NCBI GenBank assembly: GCA_027532825.1
Contig: JAPZTL010000004.1
Coordinates: 434,001 to 498,000 of the forward strand
Direction of reading: 5' to 3'
Length of the DNA: 64,000 nucleotides
Source: Silanimonas sp021297925
GTDB lineage: Bacteria; Pseudomonadota; Gammaproteobacteria; Xanthomonadales; Xanthomonadaceae
Shown one piece after another: positions 33,654 through 44,407 of this stretch. The position numbers and the translations under genes are program-made. Within the stretch, counting starts at the first letter, position 1. Every line of letters begins with the position of its first letter. Under the pieces are notes generated by a model. The model had not been told where the DNA came from, ran no database searches, and worked only from the letters and a program-made list of their open reading frames with translations.

Positions 33654-34430
33654 GCCCCGGTCTCGTCGAGGAGCGGCGCCAGGACCGGCCAGACGTGGTC
33701 GGCGATGCGCGGCTGGGCCTCGGCCGTGGGGTGCAGTCGGTCGGCTTGGAAAGCCGCGTCGTCCATCGCGATCGGCTCCAGCAGGAAGGGCAGGTGGGCG
33801 GCGCCCTCCGCCGCGGCGATCTCGCCGAACTGCGCGAAGAAGCGCTCGGTGTACTCGGGGCCGTAGTTCGGCGGCAGCCGCACGCCCACGACGAGAACGC
33901 GCGCGCCCGCGGCCCTGCCGGCGCGCACCATGGCCTCGAGGTTCCGCCGCGTGTCCTCCAGCGGCAGGCCGCGCAAGCCGTCGTTCGCGCCCAGTTCGAC
34001 GACCAGCACGCCCGGGCGATGCTCGTCCAGCGACGCCGCGATGCGTGCGGCGCCGCCGGCGGAGGTCTCGCCACTGATCGATGCGTTCACCATCCGCCAC
34101 GGGCGGCCTTCCGCACGAAGACGGGCGTCGAGCAGGGCCACCCAGCCCTGTTCGGGCGCGAGGTTGTAGGCGGCGGACAGCGAATCGCCCATCACCAGCA
34201 CGACGCGGCGTGTGTCGGGTCGGTCGACCGGGCCTGCCTTGGCGGCGGGCGTGGCGGCCGCGGAGGCTTCCGTGGGATCGCCGTCCGACGGGGTCGGCCC
34301 GGAACAGCCGGCCAGCAGGGCCGCGCCGCCCAGCACGAGGGCGGCAGCCAGCCACCGCGCCGCGATGACGCCCTGTTGAGCCCGTCGGGCCCAAAGTGGT
34401 TGCCTGTCTTCCCTCGTGGATCGATCCTGC

Positions 34431-34432
<2 letters not shown>
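33629..34432 (-). CDS. tesA: SGNH/GDSL lysophospholipase-arylesterase, lipoprotein form (TesA-like)
   Basis: A 267-residue lipase-type hydrolase. The SGNH blocks are present: GDSLS with nucleophile S84, the Gly block near ISGET, ELGANDGLRG (Asn block), and DRLHPTAEAQ carrying the catalytic Asp and His. The N terminus has a long basic stretch, a hydrophobic segment and a lipobox LLAGC (C43), so it is probably lipid-anchored, unlike the soluble periplasmic TesA of E. coli. The ATG at 34432 shares its bases with the divergent ABC gene start; AGGG lies about six bases upstream. Divergence from ybbA-ybbP is the arrangement known in E. coli. Confidence 0.85.
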
Positions 34433-35143
<711 letters not shown>

Positions 35144-35147
<4 letters not shown>

Positions 35148-37657
35148 GCACAGATCGCCGTCGCGCCGGTGGGTGGCGCCTGATGCTGCGCCAGGCCTGG
35201 CGCGACCTCGCCGCGGGCGAGGTGCGCCTGCTCGTGGCGGCCCTCGCGCTGGCCGTGTTCGCCGTGACCACCATTGGCATGCTCACCGACCGTGCGGAGC
35301 GCGCGCTGGCGCTGGAGGCCAACCGGCTGCTCGGCGGCGACGCCGTGCTGCGCGCCGACGCCCCGCTGCCGGAGGCGCAGAAGGCCCTTGCGAAGGCGCC
35401 GGGCCTGCGGGCCGTCGAGACGGTCGAGTTCAACAGCATGATCCGCGTCGGCGACCGCTTGCGGCTCGGCGACCTGCGCGCCGTGGGGCGCGATTTCCCT
35501 TTGCGCGGCCGCTTCCGCCTGCGCGAGGCCGGCGGCGAACGCGAGTTCGCCGGCGGGCCCGTGCCGGGCACGGTGTGGATGACCGTCAGTGGTGCGAACA
35601 CCCTCGGTGCGCGCTTGGGCGACACCGTGACGCTGGGCACGCGCGAGTTCCGGCTCGCGGCCCTGATCGTGCAGGAGCCCGACGCCGCGCTCGACTACTT
35701 CAACGTCGCGCCGCGGGTGGTGCTGCCCCTCGTCGATCTCGAGTCGACCAGCCTCGTTCAGCCGGGCAGCCGCATCGCCTACCGGCTGGTCGTGGCCGGA
35801 AACCCCGACGCGGTGGAGCGTTTTACCGCCGACGCCCGCGCGGCGCTCGGCCGCGGCCAGCGGCTGGAAACGGCGTCCGACGGCCGGCCGGAGATCCGCC
35901 GCGCGCTCGATCGCGCCAGCCGCTTCCTCGGGCTGGCAACCATGGTGTCGGTGATCCTTGCCGCGGTCGCGGTCGCCATGGCCGCGCGCCGCCATTCGGC
36001 CCGCCACCTCGATGCCTGCGCGGTGATGCGCTGCCTCGGCGCCAGCCAGCGCACCATCGTCCGCGTGCAGGTCGGCGCGCTGCTGCTGCTTGGCCTGCTC
36101 GGCAGTACGCTGGGCGTCGTCATCGCCGGCGCGGCGTCCTGGGCCATCGGCGGCCTGCTGGCCGATGCGCTCGGCATCGCGGTGCCCTCGGCCGGCCTCG
36201 GGCCGGTGCTGGCCGGTTACGGCGTGGGCCTCACGGTGCTCGTGGCCTTCGCCGTCCCGCCGGTGCTGGCGCTTCGAACGGTGCCGGCCCTGCGGGTCCT
36301 GCGCCGCGACCTCGAGGTCCGCGAGCCTGCCGCTTGGGCACTTGCCGCGCTCGCGATCGGCGGCCTCGGCGGCCTGCTTTGGTGGCAGGCGCAGGATGCA
36401 GCGCTCGCCACGGCCATGCTCGTCGGGCTCGGCGTCACGTTCGCGGTGCTGGCCGGCCTGGGCCTGGTGCTGGTGCGCGGCGTCGATCGCCTCCGTCCGC
36501 GCCTGCGCGGTCCGTGGCGCTACGGCCTGGCGAACGTCAGCCGCCGGCAGGCCACCACCGTGGCGCAGGTCGCCGCGCTCGGCCTCGGCCTGATGGCCCT
36601 GCTGCTGCTTACCTTCGTCCGCACCGACCTGCTGTCGCGGTGGCGCGACGCCTTGCCGGCCGACGCGCCGAACCGCTTCATCATCAACGTCCAGCAGGGG
36701 CAGGTCGCGCCGCTGCGCGAGTTCCTCGACGCCGAGGGGATCGCTGAGCCGGTGCTGTTCCCGCTGATTCGCGGCCGGCTCGTCGCCGTGGACGGACGCA
36801 CCGTCACCGGCGCGGACTACGCCGCGCGCGGCCTGCGGGCGCAGCGCCTCGCCGAGCGCGAGTTCAACCTCAGCACCGCCGCCGCCCTCGGCGAGGACAA
36901 CACCGTGGTGGCCGGGCGGTTCTGGTCCGCCGAGCGTCCGCCCGAGGGCGTCGAGTTCTCCGTCGAGGACGGTCTGGCCGACACGCTCGGCTGGTCCTTG
37001 GGCGACCGGGTGGCTTTCGAAATCGGCGGCTCCCGGCTGGAAGGCACCGTCACCTCCTTGCGCGAGGTCGAGTGGGAGAGCTTCCGCCCGAACTTCTTCG
37101 TGCTGGTCTCGCCGAACGCGGTCGACGGCCTCGGGGCCAGCTACATCACCGCGATCCACCTGCCTCCAGGCCGCGACGACTTCACCCGCCGGCTGCTCGA
37201 CCGCTTCGCGAACCTGTCGGTCATCGACATCGACGCCATCCTGACCCAGGTGCGGCAGACCGCCGACCAGGTCTCGACCGTCGTCGAGGCGGTGTTCTAC
37301 GTCGCCCTGCTGGCCGGCGCGCTGGTGCTGCTCGCGGCCGTCGGCGCCAGCCAGGACGAACGCCTGCGCGAGGGCGCGGTGATGCGCGTGCTGGGGGGCA
37401 GCCGCCGCCAGCTGCGCCTGGCGCAGGCCGGCGAGTTCGCGGCACTGGGCCTGATCGCGGGGCTGGTCGCGGCCATCGCGGCCACGACGCTGGCCGGGGT
37501 GGTGGCCGGGCAGATCCTCGACCTGCCGTGGACGCCGGACGTCGGGCTCGCCGCCAGCGGGGCGCTGGCCGGCATGCTGGTGGCGCTGGTCGCGGGACTC
37601 TGGGCGACGCGGCGCATCCTCGACGCGCCGCCCTCGGTCACCCTGCGGGAGATCTGA
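35144..37657 (+). CDS. ybbP: ABC transporter permease YbbP (FtsX-type)
   Basis: An 837-residue membrane protein with about ten transmembrane helices in two FtsX-like halves separated by large periplasmic domains. LMLRQAWRDLAAGEVRLLVAALALAV opens the protein, and MAARRHSARHLDACAVMRCLGAS and EGAVMRVLGGSRRQLRLAQ are the paired cytoplasmic coupling loops that contact the ATPase. Such tripartite systems act by mechanotransmission on envelope lipids or lipoproteins. The ATG at 35144 overlaps the ybbA stop. The gene ends 6 bases from the stop of the convergent DUF456 gene. Confidence 0.88.
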
Positions 37658-37663
37658 ACGCCA

Positions 37664-38182
37664 TCAGTCCACGAACAGGGCGACGGCGAAGATCCCGATC
37701 ATCGCGAAGGCCACGGCGAGCTTCATCGCCGTGCCGACGAGCAGGCCGACCCAGGTGCCGAAGCCGATCTTCGCGGCTTCGCCCAGGTCGTCGCTCGCGG
37801 TACCGCGGCGGTGCAGCATTTCCCCCGCGACCGCGCCGGCGAACGGGCCGAGGATCAGGCCGGGGAGACCGAGGAACACGCCGGCCAAGGTGCCGATCGC
37901 CGCGCCTGCGACGGCCTTGCCGGACGCCCCCACCCGTTTCGCCCCGAGGGCCGTGGCCGCGACGTCGATCGCCATCGAGGCCAGCGCCATCACCGCGAGG
38001 ACGCCGAGCGTCCAGCCGCCCACGATCTGGAAGTCGCCCACCCAGGCGGCGAGCAGCATCCCCGCGAAAACCAGGGGGATGCCCGGCAGTGCGGGCAGCA
38101 CGGTGCCGGCGAGGCCGACCAGCACGAGCAGGGCGGCAAGGGCGTACAGCCAGGGCGTGGCCTGGAGGAAGGAAGCGTCCAT
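37664..38182 (-). CDS. DUF456 membrane protein
   Basis: A 172-residue protein with about five hydrophobic segments and the glycine-rich repeats of DUF456 (LPALPGIPLVFAGMLLAAW, VFLGLPGLILGPFAGAVAGE). The family is of unknown function and widespread. It lies 21 bases after the start codon of nothing else on this strand; the HD-GYP gene upstream ends at 38204, so the two may be co-transcribed. Confidence 0.88.
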   Translation of the reverse strand: MDASFLQATPWLYALAALLVLVGLAGTVLPALPGIPLVFAGMLLAAWVGDFQIVGGWTLGVLAVMALASMAIDVAATALGAKRVGASGKAVAGAAIGTLAGVFLGLPGLILGPFAGAVAGEMLHRRGTASDDLGEAAKIGFGTWVGLLVGTAMKLAVAFAMIGIFAVALFVD

Positions 38183-38203
38183 GGGACTCCGTGGGTTGGC
38201 GAA

Positions 38204-39349
38204 TCAGGGCGACTTGGACCAGAGCACGTTCAGGCTGCCGAGCGCCGAACGGTACTGCTGCGCCGACACCACTTCGACGATGGCGGTCGACGGATTCCGG
38301 CTGTCCCGGGGCTGCGGATAGGACAGGGGCGTGCCATCCCGGCTGATGACGCAGCGCAGTTGCGGGTGGGGACCTTCGAGGCCGCGACGGGTCGCCACGG
38401 CGACCTCGCCGCTGGCGAGCCTGACCATTGTGCCGGGCGGGTAGATGCCGAGTTCCTTGATGAACAGGGTCGCCAGACGCTCGTCGATGCGCTGCCCGCG
38501 CTCGAGGAAGATGTCCCGCAGGGCGACGCGGGCGCTCTGGGCATCGCGGTAGGCGCGCGGCCGGATCATCGCGGTGTACATGTCGACGATGCCGAGGATG
38601 CGGGCCTCGATCGACACGGCCTCGCCGCTGAGGCCGCGCGGGTAGCCGGTGCCGTCGACCCGTTCATGGTGGTCGAGCACGGCGGACAGCCAGCGTTCGT
38701 CGGTCACGCCCGCCCGCTGGAGCATCTGCGCGCTCTCGGCGGTGTGGGACTGGATCGCGCGCCATTGGACCTCGCTCAGCGGCGTCACCTGCGTCGCCAG
38801 AGTCTCGCTGATGTTGGACAGCGCGACGTCGAAGGTCAGCGCCGCGCACGTCAGCGACAGGCGGGCCGCTTCGTCGAGACCGGACGGGATCGAGATGACC
38901 TGCGTGAGCAGGGCGGCATGCATCAGGCGGCGCGACAGCCGGTGGTCGATCGCTTCGAGCTGCAGCAGGCCCATGGCCTGCTCCGGGTCGCGCTCCCACG
39001 CGTCCTGGAGGTCGCGCGCGAGGTCGACGATGCGTCGACGCGTCCGGCGGCCGGTGCCCGCGATCAGGTCGCGGTGGATCAGGGTCAGTTCGTCCTCGGT
39101 GTCGCGCATCCGCTCCGACGGGCGGGGCACGTACTTCGTGCGTTGGGCCTCTTCCGCGCGGGCCAACTCGGCGCGAACGCCGGGCGTGCTGTCCTCGACG
39201 ACCCCGCGCTCGTAGAGGCGCGCGAGCATGAGGTCGCTTTCGACCTTGTGGCCTTTGACGAGCAGCGGCTGCCCGGAGCGGTCGAACACCGTGAACGGCA
39301 GGGCGTCGCCCACCGCGATCGGGATGTCCGGCATTGGCCTAAATCGCAT
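38204..39349 (-). CDS. HD-GYP domain protein with degenerate HD motif
   Basis: A 381-residue protein. The N-terminal part (1-130) is a regulatory region of the DUF3391-like type seen before some HD-GYP domains. The HD-GYP domain (about 135-290) keeps H144, HHERVDGTGYP (227-237) and DMYTAMIRPRAYR, but the HD pair of the metal site reads FD at residues 173-174 (ALTFDVALSN). Loss of this His suggests weakened or lost cyclic-di-GMP phosphodiesterase activity, so it may act as a binding protein. A C-terminal beta segment (about 310-370) follows. Confidence 0.8.
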   Translation of the reverse strand: MRFRPMPDIPIAVGDALPFTVFDRSGQPLLVKGHKVESDLMLARLYERGVVEDSTPGVRAELARAEEAQRTKYVPRPSERMRDTEDELTLIHRDLIAGTGRRTRRRIVDLARDLQDAWERDPEQAMGLLQLEAIDHRLSRRLMHAALLTQVISIPSGLDEAARLSLTCAALTFDVALSNISETLATQVTPLSEVQWRAIQSHTAESAQMLQRAGVTDERWLSAVLDHHERVDGTGYPRGLSGEAVSIEARILGIVDMYTAMIRPRAYRDAQSARVALRDIFLERGQRIDERLATLFIKELGIYPPGTMVRLASGEVAVATRRGLEGPHPQLRCVISRDGTPLSYPQPRDSRNPSTAIVEVVSAQQYRSALGSLNVLWSKSP

Positions 39350-39473
39350 GATCGAGCGTCCGGTGCGGGGAACCCAAGCCGTTCAACGGCTTGTGGTACA
39401 CAACTGAGACGGCAGATTAACCGGATGCGCGGCGGGTTCAAGCCCGCCATCCGTCAATCCCGGTGAAGGGGGC

Positions 39474-41756
39474 TCAGAAACGATAGCGGACCTTGGCCAG
39501 CAACTGGTCGGCGTCCCGCAGCCCGATCGCCTCGTCGAGGAGGTCGAGGGTGGATTCGCCGTCGCGTTCCTCGCGGAGGAAGCCGCCCCGCGACCAGACG
39601 AGATACAGGTCCGACTGGGGCGCGAACTCCCAGCGGTAGCGCACCTGCACGCCGAAGGTGTTCACGTCGAAGTCCGGCTCCGGCCCGGCGACCGCCTGCA
39701 GCCGCGCATCGGTGCCCAGCGCGTAGCGCTGGCCGTCACGCGCCCGGATGGCCAGCCATTCGGCCTTCACCCGCAGCTCGTGCTTCGGCGCCGGGAACCA
39801 GTTCACCCCGACGTTGAAAGCGTCGAGGCGGCGGCTGTGGCGGGCGAAGCGGCGGCCTTCCTTCCAGATCAGCCAGTCCGGGCTCCACATCGGCTCGATC
39901 TCGAAGGTCACGTTCAACTGGTCGCTCGGGAACCAGTACAGCTGCAGGTCGGTCTCGACGGCGAGGGCGCCGGAGAGGCCTTCGGGCCGCGCATACAGGT
40001 TGAAGTCCCAGCCCAGCGTGCCCCGCCGCGTCGGGTACCAGCCGACGTAGGTCTCGGCGCGTGCGCTGCGCCGCAGCAGGCCGTTGCCGCGGGACACGAG
40101 GTCATCGTAGCCGGCGGTGCGGGGCAGCAGGCCGACCTCCAGCACGCTGCCGTCCCGGAACGTGTTGCCCTGCTCGAGCACCAGCCAGGTCGGCAGCGCG
40201 ACGCCGCGGTCGCTGCGACGGGCCTGCAGTTCGGCGTACCAGCGCGTCGAGGCCAGCCGGCTCCGTTCGTCCTCGACCGGGCGCGTGTACTCCGACGTCA
40301 GCTCCAGTTCGTTGAGGCTGCCGCGGCGCATGAAGCCAAGGTCGTTGAAGTCGAGGCCCTGCCCGAAATGGGTCGCTTCCAGTTCATGGCGCCAACGCTC
40401 GCTGGCGGTCCAGTTGATCCGCGTCCACGCGCCCTGGCCGCTGCGTTCGCGACCGCGCTGGGTGGTCCACGAGCCGATCCACTGCGCGTTGACCAGCACG
40501 TCCTCGCGCGGCTGCCAGCGCAGGTCGGTGGCCTGCACGTCCGCCTCGCGGTCGAGGAAGGGGCGGTCGACCCGCGAGCCCAGCCAGCCGACGCTCACTC
40601 CCGGCGCAGCGTCCCACAGGAGGCGGCCGGCCCGGTAGGCGCGGCCGTCGTCGTCGGCCTCGTCGGCGGCGAACACGCCGTAGCCGAGACCGCCCCAGGA
40701 GCCGTTCGCCTTCAGGGCGAGATCGATGTCGGCGATGCCGGCGCCGGAATCGCGCGGCCCGCCGATCCGGCGGGTGTAGACCAACTGGCCGTTGTCGGGC
40801 GTGCGCAGGTCGAAGAAGGCCTGGTTCTCGGTGAAGAACGGCCGCTTGTCGCTGAAGAAGACCTCGATGGCCTCGAAGTTCACCACGAGGTCGTCGGCTT
40901 CCACTTGGCCGAAGTCCGGGTTCAGCGCTGCGGACAACTGCAGGCTGGCGGAGGGCTTCCAGAACAGGTCGGCGCCGACTTTCCACCCGGTGCCGCCGTC
41001 GATGCGGTCGTTGACCACGGTGGCATAGGGCCAGACGTGGAACAGCGAGGCCGGGTACTGCTTCACCGTCACCTTGGCGAAGTCGGACACGAAACGGCCG
41101 CGGTTGAACGAGGCGGCCGGCCAGCCTTGGCGCTCGGTGCGCGACGCGACGACGCGGTCCAAGTGCAGCCCGATGGTGCGCTCCGGGGCGTCGCCGTCGC
41201 GCATCGCGACCGTGGTCCACGGGATCAGGATCTCGGCGCTCCAGCCCGTCGGCGTCGTCGCCACGGCGTGGCGCCAATCCGGGTCGAAGTCGGCATTGAA
41301 CAGCACTTCGCTGGTGATGGCGCTGTCCTGGATGGACCCGGAGGCGAGCACGGTGAAGTTGTAGCCCACCCGGCCATCGCCGTCGAAGTCGATGAAGACG
41401 TTGACGCGATCGGCGTTGACCATCTCGTCGCGCGCGACCTGCGGGGCGCGCAGCGGCACGTCGGCCGGCTGGTGGAGGTCGAAGCCGATGGCGAGGCCCG
41501 CGGGCGTGGGCAGCACGCGGGCCACGGTCTTCAGGGCCGGATCCGGCGTCGCGAGCGTCCAGGGCTCGACGACGACGAAGTCGTCGAACACCTGGGCGCC
41601 GGCCCAGGCAGGGTCGTCGAGGCGGCCATCGATCGCCACCGACGGACCCTCGGCGGCCCAAGCATGGACCCCGGGGAGGGCGAGGAGGAGGGCCAGCGCG
41701 AGCGCCAGCGGGCGCGGCCGCACGGGGCGTCGCAGGGGCGGAAGCAGAATCGTCAT
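39474..41756 (-). CDS. DUF5916 outer membrane protein with N-terminal carbohydrate-binding-like domain
   Basis: A 760-residue exported protein: signal peptide (about 1-35), a family 9-like carbohydrate-binding domain (VAIDGRLDDPAWAGAQVFDDFVVVEP, FIDFDGDGR, WSAEILIPW), then a long beta-barrel region ending in KVRYRF with a terminal Phe, as expected for an outer membrane protein. FFSDKRPFFTENQAFFDLR is a hallmark of DUF5916. The role is unknown; members are often annotated as hydrolases. I chose the ATG at 41756 because it gives a standard signal peptide. Confidence 0.85.
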   Translation of the reverse strand: MTILLPPLRRPVRPRPLALALALLLALPGVHAWAAEGPSVAIDGRLDDPAWAGAQVFDDFVVVEPWTLATPDPALKTVARVLPTPAGLAIGFDLHQPADVPLRAPQVARDEMVNADRVNVFIDFDGDGRVGYNFTVLASGSIQDSAITSEVLFNADFDPDWRHAVATTPTGWSAEILIPWTTVAMRDGDAPERTIGLHLDRVVASRTERQGWPAASFNRGRFVSDFAKVTVKQYPASLFHVWPYATVVNDRIDGGTGWKVGADLFWKPSASLQLSAALNPDFGQVEADDLVVNFEAIEVFFSDKRPFFTENQAFFDLRTPDNGQLVYTRRIGGPRDSGAGIADIDLALKANGSWGGLGYGVFAADEADDDGRAYRAGRLLWDAAPGVSVGWLGSRVDRPFLDREADVQATDLRWQPREDVLVNAQWIGSWTTQRGRERSGQGAWTRINWTASERWRHELEATHFGQGLDFNDLGFMRRGSLNELELTSEYTRPVEDERSRLASTRWYAELQARRSDRGVALPTWLVLEQGNTFRDGSVLEVGLLPRTAGYDDLVSRGNGLLRRSARAETYVGWYPTRRGTLGWDFNLYARPEGLSGALAVETDLQLYWFPSDQLNVTFEIEPMWSPDWLIWKEGRRFARHSRRLDAFNVGVNWFPAPKHELRVKAEWLAIRARDGQRYALGTDARLQAVAGPEPDFDVNTFGVQVRYRWEFAPQSDLYLVWSRGGFLREERDGESTLDLLDEAIGLRDADQLLAKVRYRF

Positions 41757-41815
41757 CCGGACAGCATGACGATCCGCCCGTGACGTCGGCATGTGTCGTC
41801 CGCCATGCTCGATGG

Positions 41816-42625
41816 ATGACGGCCGACGCCTCCGCCCCCGTGCTGCTCTGGTTCCCGGCCCTCGGCGTGCCGGCCCGCAAGTACGACCGCCTCGCCGCCG
41901 AACTCGCTACCGCGGGCATCGCCTGCCGGGTGCACGAGTGGCGTGGCACCGGCATGCATCCGGCGCGGGCCTCGCGGGCCGTGGACTGGGGCTACCGCGA
42001 CCTGCTGCAGGAGGACATCGCCGCCGAACTCGCGCAGTGGCGTGCGGCGAATCCGGGCCGGCCGCTGCTTGCGGGTGGCCACAGCATCGGCGGCCAGTTC
42101 GCGGTGCTGGCGGCGGCACTGCACGGTGGGGTCGACGGCCTCGTCGTGGTCGGCAGCGGGGTGCCGCACTGGCGGCTGTTCCCGTCGCCGCTGCGCTGGC
42201 TGGTGGCGGGTTTCGGCCAGGTGCTGCCGCCGCTCACGCGGCTGGTCGGGCACTACCCCGGCGAGGCCCTGCGTTTCGCCGGGCGCGAGGCCGGGCAACT
42301 GATGCGCGATTGGGCCGGCACGGTCCGCCGCGGCGACTACGACGGGCTGGCGGGCTTGCCCAATGACCTGTCGGCCCGGCTGCGCCAGGTCGAGGCGCCG
42401 ATGCTGGGCGTTCGGCTGGCCAACGACCGTCTGGTTCCGCCGGCCTCTCTGCGCGCGCTGTTCGGGGTCACGGGCTCCCGCGCCGTCACGGAGCGCGTGC
42501 TCGACCGGCAGGCGCTTGGCGTCGCCGACGACCACTTTGCCTGGATGCGCGCGCCCGCCGCCGTGGCCACCGAGGTGGCGCGCTGGTGGGCCGATTCGAG
42601 CGCGACGGCCCGGTTCAGCCCTTGA
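41816..42625 (+). CDS. Alpha/beta hydrolase
   Basis: A 269-residue alpha/beta fold hydrolase: oxyanion region LLWFPALGVPARKYDRLA, nucleophile elbow GGHSIGGQ, acid near MLGVRLANDRLVPP and the catalytic His in VADDHFAWMR. The pattern matches the cytoplasmic COG4757-type hydrolases of unknown substrate. The 3' end overlaps the 3' end of the convergent cytochrome gene by 11 bases (42615-42625). Confidence 0.85.
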   Translation: MTADASAPVLLWFPALGVPARKYDRLAAELATAGIACRVHEWRGTGMHPARASRAVDWGYRDLLQEDIAAELAQWRAANPGRPLLAGGHSIGGQFAVLAAALHGGVDGLVVVGSGVPHWRLFPSPLRWLVAGFGQVLPPLTRLVGHYPGEALRFAGREAGQLMRDWAGTVRRGDYDGLAGLPNDLSARLRQVEAPMLGVRLANDRLVPPASLRALFGVTGSRAVTERVLDRQALGVADDHFAWMRAPAAVATEVARWWADSSATARFSP

Positions 42626-43013
42626 ACTGGGCGTGGCAGGCTTTGCACGTGGCGCTGACCGCGTCCAGCGCCTTGTCGGCCGCCGGGCAGTCCGCGGGCG
42701 GGGCGTCGGCCATCCGCTCGACGGCGGCCCGGTAGTCCCCCGCGTAGCGGCTGAACGCCTCGTCGTCGCCCGTGGGCAGGAAGGCCGGTTCGAGGTCGTT
42801 GCCCAGCGCCACCAGCGTGGCAAGCGGCGCCTCGAGGTCCGGGCCGGTGCAGGCTTTCGCCTTGAGCTGGCGGTCGAGGTGGCCCATCTGCGCGGCCATC
42901 ACCGCCATTACCCCGTTCGGGTAGGCCGTGCCCTTGCGCAGGCTGTTCATGGCGATGACGGTCAGCAGGACGCCGGCCACGAGGCCGATCACGAGGGTGA
43001 CGAGCGCGCGCAT
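42615..43013 (-). CDS. Class II cytochrome c (c'/c556-like)
   Basis: A 132-residue exported protein with an N-terminal hydrophobic signal or anchor (ALVTLVIGLVAGVLLTVIA) and a C-terminal heme-binding CKACH, the position typical of class II cytochromes c with a four-helix bundle. The fifth haem ligand would be the His of the motif; the sixth could be the Met of MAAQMGHLDRQ. It probably carries electrons or senses gas in the periplasm. It is 14 bases downstream of the glycine-zipper gene on the same strand. Confidence 0.82.
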   Translation of the reverse strand: MRALVTLVIGLVAGVLLTVIAMNSLRKGTAYPNGVMAVMAAQMGHLDRQLKAKACTGPDLEAPLATLVALGNDLEPAFLPTGDDEAFSRYAGDYRAAVERMADAPPADCPAADKALDAVSATCKACHAQFKG

Positions 43014-43027
43014 CGTGAGGTCCCGGC

Positions 43028-43510
43028 TCAGCGGAGGGGGGTGAGGGTGCGGCCGTCCCAGCGCACGTAGCGGCCGGTGGCGATGCCCTGCGGCAGGCGG
43101 GTCAGGTTGAGCGTCAGCCGGCGCCCATCGTCCATGCGAACGGTGACGTCGAAGCTCTCGGCGTTGGCGCGCTCCTCGATGGCGTTGCCGGCCACCGCAC
43201 CGGCGACGGCGCCCGCGACCGTGGCCGTGTTGCGCCGGCCCTTGCTGCTGTCGTCGGCCAGTGCGCGCCCGGCGATGGCGCCGACCACGCCGCCCAGCAC
43301 CGCGCCGGTGCCCGTGTTCGGCCGGGCGTTCCTCACCGTCACGATCGATTCGACCGTGCCGCAGTCGTAGCAACGGGCCGCGGGCGGGGCAGGGCGGTTG
43401 TCGTAGGTGACCACGCTGCGGGCCGTCGGGGCCGTCGTGCAGGCAGCGAGCAGGGCGGTGGCGAGGGCGGTGAGGGCGATTCGGGTCGCGCGGGCGTGGC
43501 GGGGGCGCAT
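43028..43510 (-). CDS. Glycine-zipper 2TM outer membrane lipoprotein (SlyB-like)
   Basis: A 160-residue lipoprotein: signal peptide with lipobox LLAAC (near residue 24) and a glycine-zipper segment (about 65-105, TGTGAVLGGVVGAIAGRALADD and TVAGAVAGAVAGNAIEERAN), followed by a small beta domain (FDVTVRMDDGRRLTLNLTR). This resembles SlyB/Rickettsia 17-kDa antigen-like lipoproteins that insert in the outer membrane. It is upstream of the cytochrome c gene on the same strand. Confidence 0.85.
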   Translation of the reverse strand: MRPRHARATRIALTALATALLAACTTAPTARSVVTYDNRPAPPAARCYDCGTVESIVTVRNARPNTGTGAVLGGVVGAIAGRALADDSSKGRRNTATVAGAVAGAVAGNAIEERANAESFDVTVRMDDGRRLTLNLTRLPQGIATGRYVRWDGRTLTPLR

Positions 43511-43580
43511 GGATCACTCCGGGGCAGGCGGGGCGAACGGTAGCGCGCCGGCGCTGAACGCGCACCCCGCGCACGCCGCG

Positions 43581-43586
43581 TACACT
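43581..43586 (+). promoter_or_regulatory. Candidate -10 element for tcdA
   Basis: TACACT lies 9 bases upstream of the tcdA start. If it is the -10 box, the transcript would be essentially leaderless. Confidence 0.25.
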
Positions 43587-43595
43587 GCGCGCCCC

Positions 43596-44402
43596 ATGAC
43601 GACCTCGCCCGCCATCGCTCCGACCGTCGACCCGCGCTTCGCCGGCATCGACCGCCTCTACGGCGTCGGCAGCGCTGCCCGGCTGGCGACGCAGCATGTC
43701 GCGGTCGTCGGCCTTGGCGGCGTCGGCTCGTGGGCGGTCGAGGCGCTGGCGCGCAGCGGCATCGGCCGCCTGACGCTGATCGACGCGGACGACCTCTGCA
43801 TCTCCAACACGAACCGCCAGCTGCACGCGCTGGAGGGCGAGTACGGCCGCAACAAGGCCGAGGTGCTGGCCGAACGCGTGCGCCGCATCCACCCCGCCAT
43901 CGACGTGCGCGTGGTGGCCGACTTCCTGACACCGGCCAACCTCGACGCGATGCTCTCGCCGGGCTTCGACCTGGTGCTCGATGCCTTCGACAGCTTCCGC
44001 GCCAAGGTCGAGACGATCGCGTACTGCCGCCGCCGCAAGCAGCCGATCGTCGTCGTCGGCTCGGCGGGCGGGCGCACCGACCCCACGCTGGTGCGCGTGC
44101 GCGACCTCTCGCGCACGGAGCACGACGCCCTGCTGGCGCTGGTCCGCAAAAAGCTCCGCGGCGAGTTCAACTTCCCGAAGAACAAGGACCGCTACTTCGG
44201 CGTGCCGGCGGTGTACTCGCTGGAGAACGTGAAGTACCCGCAGGCCGACGGCAGCGTCTGCGGCCTGCGCCCGACGCTCGACGCCGACGCCTCGCTCAAG
44301 CTGGACTGCGGCCTCGGGCTGGGGGCCGCGACCCACGTCACGGGCACCTTCGCGTTCGCGGCGGTGGGCAAGGCGCTGGAGATCCTGCTCAAGACGCGTT
44401 GA
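43596..44402 (+). CDS. tcdA: tRNA threonylcarbamoyladenosine dehydratase TcdA
   Basis: A 268-residue E1/ThiF-like enzyme that converts t6A37 of tRNA into its cyclic form with ATP. The nucleotide loop is VVGLGGVGSWAVEAL, followed by LTLIDADDLCISNTNRQ, LVLDAFDSFRAKVETIAYC and VVGSAGGRTDPT, all as in the family. The end (HVTGTFAFAAVGKALEILL) is also conserved. The ATG at 43596 follows a TACACT box at 43581-43586. The gene is divergent from the glycine-zipper lipoprotein gene and convergent with tatD. Confidence 0.93.
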   Translation: MTTSPAIAPTVDPRFAGIDRLYGVGSAARLATQHVAVVGLGGVGSWAVEALARSGIGRLTLIDADDLCISNTNRQLHALEGEYGRNKAEVLAERVRRIHPAIDVRVVADFLTPANLDAMLSPGFDLVLDAFDSFRAKVETIAYCRRRKQPIVVVGSAGGRTDPTLVRVRDLSRTEHDALLALVRKKLRGEFNFPKNKDRYFGVPAVYSLENVKYPQADGSVCGLRPTLDADASLKLDCGLGLGAATHVTGTFAFAAVGKALEILLKTR

Positions 44403-44407
44403 GGCGC

